Assembly: GCA_963817025.1 (NCBI GenBank)
Contig: CAWFML010000003.1
Location: forward strand, 41,111-105,110
DNA from: JACMLC01 sp963817025
Lineage (GTDB): Bacteria; Acidobacteriota; Blastocatellia; Pyrinomonadales; Pyrinomonadaceae
Reading direction: 5' to 3'
Length of the DNA: 64,000 nucleotides
Under the pieces are notes generated by a model. It saw only the letters and a program-made list of their open reading frames with translations, ran no database searches and was not told the DNA's origin. Below, piece by piece: positions 52,172 through 59,879 of this stretch; the stretch's first letter is position 1, and each line of letters opens with the position of its first letter. A program made the translations under genes and the position numbers.

Positions 52172-54079
52172 CTAGGTCGCCTGAATTTTTTCCAATTCAA
52201 GTTCTGGATGCGATTCCAGATTGAAATCTTCTTGCTCCTCGATTGCGGCGTCTGTAGCTTGCATCTGCATCATCCACGACCGGGCATAAAATCCGCCCTT
52301 CGCCAGCAACTGCGCGTGCGTGCCCGATTCGACAATCTGACCATCATGCATTACGTGAATGATGTCGGCCCGCATCGCAATGGTAAATCTATGTGTGATG
52401 ATAATCCCGGTTCGGTCTTGCGCCAGCGTGCGGAATCGGTTGAACCAATCCGCCTCTGCCCACGAGTCCATGGAGCTTGTTGGTTCGTCAAGCAGGATGA
52501 TCTGAGAGCGTCGGACGTAGGCGCGAGCCAAGGCGACGCGCTGCCACTGCCCCCCGCTCAATTCCGCGCCGTTGAGAAACCATTTCCCCAACACAGACTC
52601 GTAACCTTGCGGCAAGCGCATAATCGTCTCGTGCGCCCCGGCGCTTTTGGCTGCTGCCTCTACGTCTGCGACACCTAAATCTACGGAAAGGTCTCCCATA
52701 GCAATGTTCTGCCGAGCGGTGGCATGATACTGTACGGGAAACTGGAAGAGCACCGTCACTAACTCCCAAAGTTCCTTCGGCACGAGGTTACGAATATCAA
52801 TGCCATCCAATTCAATGCTTCCCGCCTGCGGATCATAGAAGCGGCAGAGGAGTTTGAGGATTGTTGATTTACCCGCGCCATTGATGCCCACAATCGCCAC
52901 GATTTTCCCGGCGGAGATTGAGAGACTGAAATCGCGCAAGGCAGGACGGTCACTGCCGGGATAACTGAAGGTCACATTTCGAAACTCAATTCCCTTCTTG
53001 AGTACTGCCGGAACCTGTGCCGGATTCGGCGGCGCGACAATCTCCGGTTTAAGATCCATATAGGCAAACAGATTTCCCAAATACAAACTATTTGAGATGA
53101 TTTGCCCGACACTTCCCAGCAGTTGCCGCATTAAACTCTGCCCACGACTGAAAGCTTGATAGAACAGGGCCAAATCACCGAGCGTTGCATGACCGTGCAG
53201 GGTTCTCCAGGCCATCCACAACATGGTAAGGCCCGAAACAACAAGTCCCGCGACCCCTGCGATTGATTTCGCAAACGCGAGCTTACGCATTTGTGCAAGC
53301 CGCTCATTCAGGAACCGCCGCCGTAGTTTCTGAAAAGCAGGGCGATAATAACGACTCAACCCGAACAAGCGCATTTCCGCAGCAATCGAAGGGTGTGTCA
53401 GCATCACATCGTAATACTGTGCCCAGCGCCGGTCAGGAGTCATGCTCTGCCACCAGCGGTGATAGTTTCGGTCAAAGCGCATTACGACGCAGAAAGCAGG
53501 AATGGTGCTAACCAGCAGCAACAGCGGCAGCCACAAACTATAGGAAAGGAGGACAACGCCCATCGCAATCAGGGTAATGCTGTTTTGGATCAGGCTGCCG
53601 AAGCTTTCCAATAGCGCGATTGGACGATTGCTCGCGTCATTGGTGGTTTGTTCTAAGAGGTCAAAATATTCCGGCGATTCAAAGAAGGCTAAATCTAAAG
53701 TGGTTGATTGTTGATGAACAAGGCTGCGTATATGATTTTGCACCAGTTCCGACTGCGCGGTGCGAACCCAATCACTAAGACTCTGTATTGAGTTAGTCAG
53801 TAACAATAACGCAGCCGCGAGGATCAACAACACCAGGGCACGGCTGACAGACGACCAAGCGCCGCTGCTAGCTTTGGCGTCAATTAAACTGTCAACTAAA
53901 AGCTTGGTCAAATAAACCGAAGCGACCGGCAATAGCCCCTGCACGATGAGCAAGAGCATCCACGACGTGGTCCATCGCGGCGCGGCGTCGAAAATCAGAC
54001 GGAAGGTTCGCGGCCAGTAACGCAGGGGCGAGAGTAACTTGCGTAAGCGAGCAACCAACATCTTGTGAAAATCCAACAT
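52172..54079 (-). CDS. ABC transporter, fused permease and ATPase (lasso exporter, D protein)
   Basis: 635 residues: six-helix exporter TMD (about 25-330), then the ATPase with Walker A GINGAGKST, signature LSGGQWQRVALARA and Walker B IILLDEPTSSMD, and H-loop ITHRFT. It lacks the peptidase domain of bacteriocin exporters, as usual for lasso D proteins, since leader removal is done by B2. It should export the mature lasso peptide and give self-protection. It is followed at 8 bases by the nucleotidyltransferase gene. Confidence 0.93.
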   Translation of the reverse strand: MLDFHKMLVARLRKLLSPLRYWPRTFRLIFDAAPRWTTSWMLLLIVQGLLPVASVYLTKLLVDSLIDAKASSGAWSSVSRALVLLILAAALLLLTNSIQSLSDWVRTAQSELVQNHIRSLVHQQSTTLDLAFFESPEYFDLLEQTTNDASNRPIALLESFGSLIQNSITLIAMGVVLLSYSLWLPLLLLVSTIPAFCVVMRFDRNYHRWWQSMTPDRRWAQYYDVMLTHPSIAAEMRLFGLSRYYRPAFQKLRRRFLNERLAQMRKLAFAKSIAGVAGLVVSGLTMLWMAWRTLHGHATLGDLALFYQAFSRGQSLMRQLLGSVGQIISNSLYLGNLFAYMDLKPEIVAPPNPAQVPAVLKKGIEFRNVTFSYPGSDRPALRDFSLSISAGKIVAIVGINGAGKSTILKLLCRFYDPQAGSIELDGIDIRNLVPKELWELVTVLFQFPVQYHATARQNIAMGDLSVDLGVADVEAAAKSAGAHETIMRLPQGYESVLGKWFLNGAELSGGQWQRVALARAYVRRSQIILLDEPTSSMDSWAEADWFNRFRTLAQDRTGIIITHRFTIAMRADIIHVMHDGQIVESGTHAQLLAKGGFYARSWMMQMQATDAAIEEQEDFNLESHPELELEKIQAT

Positions 54080-54190
54080 TGATTTATAAACTCTCTCGCC
54101 CTGATGTCACCTGTTGCGGAGCATTGCCGGGAACCGCAATGTACTTAAAGTATAGTTGCCATGAGCCGTCACACGGGCGTGGAAAGATTG

Positions 54191-55069
54191 CTAAGGAAGA
54201 TGTTGCTCAATGCGAGAGGCCAGTTCGGATAAGAGCTTAAGGGAACGCGGACGTTTCAACCGGAAAACCGGAACGGACTTGATCAAGACGCTACATTGCC
54301 GAAGGTGGAGGGCTGTCGCTCCGGTCTCTTCCAGATGGCGGGCAAGATATGAATGGCGCACCATTTCAACGAAAGCGTCTCGTATTCCGGGGCGATCAAT
54401 CTCCATGCGCTCCCCTTCCGCTAAAACGTAGATCGCTTTAAGCGAAATAGTCGCGTTTGAAAAATCAGTGTGCAGGCGGTAAGAACGTTTCTCAAGTTGA
54501 GGATGAACGCGCGGCAACTGCTCCGGGTTAATACCCATCTTCTTGAGCGCATCGGGCCACAACTTAACCTGTGGGAATCCGGGTATCACGCGAACGGCCT
54601 GCTGCTCGTCTATATCTATGGCGACGACATCATCCGCGACCAGACGATGTCCGCGCTCTTGCATCAACGCGGCAAGGGTTGACTTACCCCAGCCTTTCTC
54701 GCCGATAAAGGCGATTGCAGTTTCGCCTATTTGCACCGCGCTGGCATGAAGCAATAGCAAACCTCTCTGGTGTAGAACGCCAGCCAGTACGGCCCCCAGA
54801 ATAAAAAGTCTCAAGATGTTCGGGTCAGCTTCCGGCAGCGGATCAACCACAATCTCGCAACCACCTTGCGCCAGAAAAGTGCCAGCCCCTTTCCAGTGAA
54901 AGAACATCTTCGAGTGGCTGACTTCAACTTCGCCGTACCTATCCCTGGTCGGTTGCCAGTCAATCTTACCGTATCGAATAATGAGATCGGGTGGCGCTTC
55001 TGCGACTACGAGTTCCGGGAGCGGAAGGCTGGAATGGATCGAAAGTCCATAGGCGATGTAGGAAAACAT
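54191..55069 (-). CDS. HprK-like serine kinase, lasso cluster
   Basis: 292 residues, ATG 55069. N-terminal strand region (FSYIAYGLSIHSSLPLPEL), then LLLHASAV, Walker A GEKGWGKST (123-131), and the acidic pair ADDVVAI (146-147), as in HPr kinase/PEPCK-like enzymes found in lasso clusters. Those phosphorylate a serine in the precursor C-terminal tail (paeninodin type). Here the precursor ends ISSIP, so Ser25 or Ser26 of the core are possible targets. The general PTS kinase role is unlikely because no PTS genes are near. Confidence 0.88.
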   Translation of the reverse strand: MFSYIAYGLSIHSSLPLPELVVAEAPPDLIIRYGKIDWQPTRDRYGEVEVSHSKMFFHWKGAGTFLAQGGCEIVVDPLPEADPNILRLFILGAVLAGVLHQRGLLLLHASAVQIGETAIAFIGEKGWGKSTLAALMQERGHRLVADDVVAIDIDEQQAVRVIPGFPQVKLWPDALKKMGINPEQLPRVHPQLEKRSYRLHTDFSNATISLKAIYVLAEGERMEIDRPGIRDAFVEMVRHSYLARHLEETGATALHLRQCSVLIKSVPVFRLKRPRSLKLLSELASRIEQHLP

Positions 55070-55205
55070 TGTCGTCTTACTGAACCGAGAAGGCTGATAT
55101 TACGAGGCCAGTTCGAACCAGATGCGTTGCACGCAAAGGGATCGAGCTGGCGCTCGGTAAAGACACAACAGGCAGAGACCTAGTGTGTACAATCGCGGCA
55201 AATCA

Positions 55206-55382
55206 TTATGGAATTGACGAGATGCCGTTGTTTTGTTGGGCGAGAATGTCGTCCCCGGTTCCCAGATCCTTCCGAGTGCCACGGGGATCGCCTTGGGTAA
55301 GCTCTTCGACATTCCCGTAAATGGTTAAAGCAGGCGGCGACCAAGCCTTTTTTGCCTTGGCCTGTTTCAAGTTTTCATACAT
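55206..55382 (-). CDS. Lasso peptide precursor (A protein)
   Basis: A 58-residue gene with AAAGGAGGG 6 bases before ATG 55382. It sits between the cyclase and kinase genes. Leader (residues 1-30): W14-x2-P17-x-L19-x3-G23-x5-T29, the lasso leader pattern with Trp in place of Tyr, Thr at the penultimate position and Gln30 last. Core (31-58) starts GDPRGTRKD: Gly31 is core residue 1 and Asp39 is core residue 9, giving a nine-residue macrolactam ring with Arg4 and Arg7 inside it. The tail is 19 residues, longer than most, with a GTGDD segment and a C-terminal ISSIP. Too short for typical gene finders. Confidence 0.9.
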   Translation of the reverse strand: MYENLKQAKAKKAWSPPALTIYGNVEELTQGDPRGTRKDLGTGDDILAQQNNGISSIP

Positions 55383-55389
55383 AGCTCAC

Positions 55390-55395
55390 CCTCCT
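55390..55395 (-). promoter_or_regulatory. Strong ribosome-binding site of the lasso precursor
   Basis: AGGAGG on the minus strand, seven bases before ATG 55382. It is one of the two best Shine-Dalgarno sequences in the window and supports high translation of the precursor relative to the enzyme genes, which start with overlapping GTG codons. Confidence 0.8.
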
Positions 55396-55542
55396 TTGGA
55401 GTAAGCGAAAGAGGTTGTCACACCGCGCCAACCGTTGTTCCAGGAATAGGATGCGCTCTCTGCTTCACGGCGGTGTAGGATTCCTTACCGGCAATCTCTG
55501 CATCGAGCCATCCCCGCCATTAACAACAATGTTCGTTTGTTG

Positions 55543-57540
55543 TCATGAGTCAATAAGTGAAAGAGCTGGTTCTGTAGTCCGATAGTTATTGTTAATAGAC
55601 TTTTTGATGTGACGAAGCCACAACGCCATATTGGCGATCAGTTGGATACTGAATCCGTCCTCCAGATGTTCCATTGGCCGCTCAAGATAGCGGAGGTAGA
55701 CAGTCTCTAAAGCAGGGATGTCTATGTAGTCTCTAATCCCTTCGGGTTCGCGCAAGAGGACTCTCTCCAGAGTCTCCCGTTCAAACTTGATGAGACCGAG
55801 TGTGATGCCGGCGCTCAGATTCGACTTGTCCTTACGCCATTGCACTTCCGGTGGCAAGATGCCATTCATCGCACGGCGGAAAATAGAGCGCGTCCACCCG
55901 TTCTGAAGTCTTTGGCCCGGTGGCAGCGCAAGGCAGAACTCAACCAGCCGTCGGTCAAAGAACGGATGCCGTGGCTCTATTCCAAAAGCTCCGGCAGCCT
56001 TTTCATATGTCTCCACGAGAAATGAGTTCAATCCGCTTGAGACTCCGAACCATTGCAATTCCCTCGTCGTCATCCGCCCGGCAAAACTGGCATTCTGGAG
56101 TCTCCAAAAGCGCTCGCTCAAGTCAATACGCCGCGCGAAATTCTTGCAAATGGGTCTGCCAGACCAGTACGTATCCTGCTGGTCTGGCTCCGGCACATGT
56201 CGCGGTCGCCCGTGCAGCGCCCGCCAGACCTGCAACATCCATTCAGGGATCATCGGATGAATAACCGGGCCAAACACAAAGTTGGACAAAAACTTTTTGA
56301 ACTTTCGGAATTTGAACGGGCGGCCTCTGTGAAGCGCGATTGTTTCCTTCGTAAAGGTTCGCAACCAGCCTCGACGCAGAAAGTCTGACAGATCATTATG
56401 GCCGTAAGAGACAATGGTGTCCCCGTCGTTACCGCTAAAGATGGTGCGCACTCCCTCTTGCGCCGCGCTTTTGAAAATCGCCCAATCCATGTACATGTTG
56501 GCTGCCGGAAGCGAGTTATCGAGGTGCCATAAAATCTTGTCAATATCGGTTAACGGGCTAATATTATCCACCGGCACAAAATGTGGTTGAAATTCTCCGG
56601 AAGCAAGCACCGCATTGACATAACGCCGTTCGTCAATGGCGGGCGAGGCTTCCACCAGACCGGGGAATATCCCTGAAAAGGTATGCAGAGGTGGGCCACC
56701 CTGTTGGGCTTTGATTTTTCCGGCCACACAGGAGATAGAGGAAGAATCCAACCCACCGCTGAGCATAGAGCCTACAGGGAAAGCGCTGCGCAGACGACAC
56801 CGCACTGCTTCAGTGAACAGCTCTCGAAAGTTATCTTCATATTCCTCATTGGTGCGATAGCGCACTTCGCGCGCGAGATCGGGCGACCAGTATCGTCGCG
56901 TGCTCAAACCCTCCCGGCTAACGGTCATGGTATGCGCCGCAGGCAAACGAAGCACACCCTCGTAAAGCGTGCTCTCCCGATCCTCAAAAATGGGCAGGAG
57001 ATTATCTGCCACGATCAATTCGTTCAGTCGTGGCGGCACTTCCAGCACGGTCATCAGAGCTTTGATTTCCGACGCCAGTACAAAGGTTTCGCGGGGTCGG
57101 TAGTAATAGCAAAAGTGCTTGACGCCGAAATGGTCTCGCGCACAAAACATCTTCTGCCGGCGCGCATCCCAGATGACGAAGACGAAATCACCTAGCAGGT
57201 ATTGGACACAATCATCTCCCCATCGCTCGTAAGCGCGCAGGATCAATTCGCTGTCAGTTATCCGCGTGTCACCTTGCAATCTTGCGATGAGGTCGTCTCG
57301 ATTGTCTAAACGCGCATCGGCAGTTATCGCAAGGTTGCTTGCTGTGTCCTTGCGCGGCAACCGCTCGTCGAGGGATTCCGGTGTCGTCCACAGCATCCGA
57401 TGACCGAGGCCGACATTGTGCTCAAGCCAGAGTTTGCTGTCATCAGGCCCGCGATGAGCCATGATTCCGGCCATTCTCTCAAGGTCGTGTTGAGATACCG
57501 GCCTCTCATCAAGCTGATATATTGCGAAGATCGCGCTCAC
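55543..57540 (-). CDS. Lasso cyclase, asparagine-synthetase-like (C protein)
   Basis: 665 residues starting at GTG 57540, overlapping the B2 stop by 4 bases. It looks like AsnB, but the N-terminus is MSAIFAIYQLD instead of MCGI, so the glutaminase cysteine is missing, as in lasso cyclases. The ATP-binding PP-loop is SMLSGGLDSSSIS (about residue 257). The enzyme would adenylate the Asp9 side chain of the core and close the ring with Gly1. It is followed by the precursor gene after 160 bases. Confidence 0.93.
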   Translation of the reverse strand: MSAIFAIYQLDERPVSQHDLERMAGIMAHRGPDDSKLWLEHNVGLGHRMLWTTPESLDERLPRKDTASNLAITADARLDNRDDLIARLQGDTRITDSELILRAYERWGDDCVQYLLGDFVFVIWDARRQKMFCARDHFGVKHFCYYYRPRETFVLASEIKALMTVLEVPPRLNELIVADNLLPIFEDRESTLYEGVLRLPAAHTMTVSREGLSTRRYWSPDLAREVRYRTNEEYEDNFRELFTEAVRCRLRSAFPVGSMLSGGLDSSSISCVAGKIKAQQGGPPLHTFSGIFPGLVEASPAIDERRYVNAVLASGEFQPHFVPVDNISPLTDIDKILWHLDNSLPAANMYMDWAIFKSAAQEGVRTIFSGNDGDTIVSYGHNDLSDFLRRGWLRTFTKETIALHRGRPFKFRKFKKFLSNFVFGPVIHPMIPEWMLQVWRALHGRPRHVPEPDQQDTYWSGRPICKNFARRIDLSERFWRLQNASFAGRMTTRELQWFGVSSGLNSFLVETYEKAAGAFGIEPRHPFFDRRLVEFCLALPPGQRLQNGWTRSIFRRAMNGILPPEVQWRKDKSNLSAGITLGLIKFERETLERVLLREPEGIRDYIDIPALETVYLRYLERPMEHLEDGFSIQLIANMALWLRHIKKSINNNYRTTEPALSLIDS

Positions 57541-57977
57541 CGGCTCACTTCCTCCAAACGAGGCAAAGCTGTATATCTGGGAAGACCTTTTTTCTTCCCG
57601 ATAACAATCTTGCCGTTACTTTCTACCCACGCATGCGCCTGTAGTTTTCCTTCCGAGCCTTTCGCCACGCCAATGCGAAGATCGGCGCAGTAGCCCCTAT
57701 TCCGTAAAAGCATCCAAGTGCCCAGCGACTGCGTTAAGCAAGTCGCGCCGGGAACATAACAACTTATTCCTCGCACGCCCCAAACGACCTTCGCTATCGA
57801 GCCTGTTCCGGTCGAACGCGCGTTATTAACTCTCGCCCATCTATTTGTAAGACCCCAAACGCTCCTGAACGGAAGTATCCACAGCCCTAATCTGATTGCC
57901 CATAATGAAATCGCAATTCTGATGAGCAGGCTCTTGTCCTCCGCGCTCAGGCGCATGAATTTAAGCAGCCGTCTCAC
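57537..57977 (-). CDS. Lasso leader protease, transglutaminase-like (B2 protein)
   Basis: 146 residues from GTG 57977, immediately after the B1 stop. The C-terminal Transglut_core3 domain carries the catalytic Cys80 (PGATCLTQSLGTWMLL) and His115 (LQAHAWVES). The N-terminal 60 residues are helical and membrane-like or B1-contacting. It cuts the leader from the precursor once B1 presents it. Length and order (B1-B2-C) are typical of split-B lasso clusters. Confidence 0.92.
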   Translation of the reverse strand: MRRLLKFMRLSAEDKSLLIRIAISLWAIRLGLWILPFRSVWGLTNRWARVNNARSTGTGSIAKVVWGVRGISCYVPGATCLTQSLGTWMLLRNRGYCADLRIGVAKGSEGKLQAHAWVESNGKIVIGKKKGLPRYTALPRLEEVSR

Positions 57978-58277
57978 CTATCTGATCTCCACCAAGCCAT
58001 TTCCTGCCATCGTCGTTAAAAATTCCAGCAAGTCCGCTTCACACTGTTCGCGTTCAACCTCATACTCTGACATTATGGTGTCTCGAATGTCAGCGATACT
58101 CGTCTCTGATTGCAGTAGCCGCCAGATTCTGGCCCCCACCGCATCAAGGCCGTAGTAAACCCCTGAGCGAAGGTCGAGGATAACTTCCTCTCCAGCCAGG
58201 TCACAGCAAATCTGATCCTTTGCGGCAACAACGATAGATTTTACGGATAAGCTCATTTCCAACACGCCTGCACTCAT
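57978..58277 (-). CDS. Lasso leader-binding PqqD-like protein (B1 protein)
   Basis: 99 residues (or 92 from a second ATG at 58256). The RiPP recognition fold is clear: three strands including EEVILDLRSGVYYGLDAVGARIWRLLQ, then helices TSIADIRDTIMSEYEV and CEADLLEFLTTMAGNGLVEI. It binds the precursor leader and delivers it to B2 and the cyclase. It is the first gene of the cluster; a regulatory dyad lies about 500 bases upstream. Confidence 0.92.
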   Translation of the reverse strand: MSAGVLEMSLSVKSIVVAAKDQICCDLAGEEVILDLRSGVYYGLDAVGARIWRLLQSETSIADIRDTIMSEYEVEREQCEADLLEFLTTMAGNGLVEIR

Positions 58278-58865
58278 ACCTTATTAGTGCCTTTCCGTGA
58301 TTTACTAAACTTGAAAAACTGTCTGTTGCAGAACTTCATCCAGCTCCACGGGCATTGCAATCTTTTCTACAACATCCAGTCTGGCTGCGGGTCATAGCTT
58401 ATTGAGAAGTCCGACTGATTCATCCGCATGTTTGGTCTGCGAGAGCTGCGCCGGGCGGGAAATCGCGTTGCGTACCTGATCGTTGCGGCAAGGAAAGAGC
58501 GGTCTATCTTAGGCTCGCAGAGGAGCCGACCCTGAACATAGAGCGTCAATAACTTCAGCAACCTCATTTTCTGAAATCTTCGCCTGAAAATCCGGGTTTT
58601 ATATCTCGCTTAAACCCGTTGGTTGTAGAACTTCTTCAGATAATAATCGAGTTATTACCCTAAGATGACTATACCGATGTTACATACGGCAAGCATCGGG
58701 CAGTCCTCCCATTCTTGATGGCACTTTTGGCCTAATTATCGTGAAACGCTTGTCATCTATCCCGCCTATTCCGGGAGGCACAAATGTGCTCTATCCATTT
58801 GCTTTGGAATAAGGATGGCTATTTGCTATGAAGATGAGGCTGTTTAGCTCAGAATCAAGCAGTTT
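58278..58865. other. Intergenic region upstream of the lasso operon
   Basis: 588 bases between two leftward genes. It contains the fourth GCACAAATGTGC dyad (58778-58789) and two similar sequences GTTGCAGAACTTCATC (58325) and GTTGTAGAACTTCTTC (58622), about 297 bases apart. The promoter of B1-B2-C must lie here. A frame at 58367-58567 (66 codons) has no ribosome-binding site and is not supported. Confidence 0.65.
58778..58789. promoter_or_regulatory. GCACAAATGTGC dyad, copy 4
   Basis: A 12-bp dyad exactly matching copy 1, about 500 bases before the lasso B1 start. The nearby CCGCCTATTCC (58762-58772) recalls the CCGCCTAAC next to copy 3. It links lasso and polysaccharide genes to one possible regulator. 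Confidence 0.65.
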
Positions 58866-59879
58866 TTATCGCTGCTTGTTGTCTCCCCAGCGATTCCAAA
58901 ATCGAATCAATCCAACCAAAAAACCGCAGCCATACGCCACATGAAGCGTCGCAAAAGCGAATGGCAAGAACGTTAGCAATCTCCAGTTCCCTTGTCTGGC
59001 GGTTATGACCGACGCTCCGAGATTGGCGACGAGATACGTCCCCAACAACAAGCCAAGCATCCACGCTCCGATTGGCGACAAGATGCTGACTAAGAGAGAA
59101 ATCAACAAAGAGGTTACAAAAAGGACTGGAACAAACTGGCGCGGACTCATCTGGCGTGGATGCTTTTGCATGACGCGAACTTTCCAGTAGCCATATTGAA
59201 AGTATTGACGCCACAGCGAGCGCAGCGTCCCGCGACTATAGTATTGAGAGCGTATGTCGGAGGCTAAAAGTATGCGGCCACCCATCTTGCGCAAACGATA
59301 GTTATATTCATCATCCTGATTGCGCACCAACTCCTCGTCAAACGGGCCTGCCTTCTCAAGAGCCTCTTTCGTGTACGCGGGAAAAGCAACCGTATCAGCA
59401 AGCACGGTTCGATCTTTAACGGTGCGAAAAGCTGCGCCACCGACCCCGAAAGTCGAACTCATCGCCAGGGCAATCGCACTTGCACATGGAGTTTCACCAA
59501 TCGTTTCGATTGGCCCGCCAACACCGTCAATCTCCTCCGACTGCAAATGCTGAACACACCGGCTGACATAGTTATGGGCGATTTCGCAATGCCCATCAAC
59601 GCGCACGATGATTTCACCCTTAGCTTGCCGGATGGCTGTGTTCAAGCCTGTGGCAACAATTTTCCCGTGATTGTCAATTAAGGTGAGATTGCGATATTGC
59701 GCTTGCATCGACGTGATTGCTTCGCGCGTCCCGTCGTCAGACATTCCGTCTGAGACGATTACTTCCATCAGTTGGGCCGGATAATCTTGTGTCAGGACAG
59801 AAGTAATACTGCGGGAAATGAATGAACTCTCATTACGCACGGGCATCACGATGCTCACAAAGGGTAACTTATTGTTCAT
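58866..59879 (-). CDS. Family 2 glycosyltransferase with C-terminal membrane segments
   Basis: I start at ATG 59879 (MNNKLPFVSIVMPVRNE), which overlaps the PaaK-like stop by one base. The 337-residue protein has the GT-A fold pattern: VSIVMPVRNES, VIVSDGMSDDGT, ANTAIRQAKGEIIVRVDGHCE with a DxD-like VDGH, and the acceptor region. Three hydrophobic helices close the protein (about 235-330). It adds a sugar during polysaccharide assembly; substrates unknown. Confidence 0.92.
   Translation of the reverse strand: MNNKLPFVSIVMPVRNESSFISRSITSVLTQDYPAQLMEVIVSDGMSDDGTREAITSMQAQYRNLTLIDNHGKIVATGLNTAIRQAKGEIIVRVDGHCEIAHNYVSRCVQHLQSEEIDGVGGPIETIGETPCASAIALAMSSTFGVGGAAFRTVKDRTVLADTVAFPAYTKEALEKAGPFDEELVRNQDDEYNYRLRKMGGRILLASDIRSQYYSRGTLRSLWRQYFQYGYWKVRVMQKHPRQMSPRQFVPVLFVTSLLISLLVSILSPIGAWMLGLLLGTYLVANLGASVITARQGNWRLLTFLPFAFATLHVAYGCGFLVGLIRFWNRWGDNKQR

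Noticed and set aside
55100..55312. A 70-codon minus-strand frame overlapping the lasso precursor
   Set aside because: It is out of frame with the precursor, lacks a ribosome-binding site and shows no family motif, whereas the precursor frame has a strong Shine-Dalgarno and the lasso leader pattern.
58367..58567. Possible second lasso precursor or small gene upstream of B1
   Set aside because: No leader pattern, no core-like segment and no Shine-Dalgarno.
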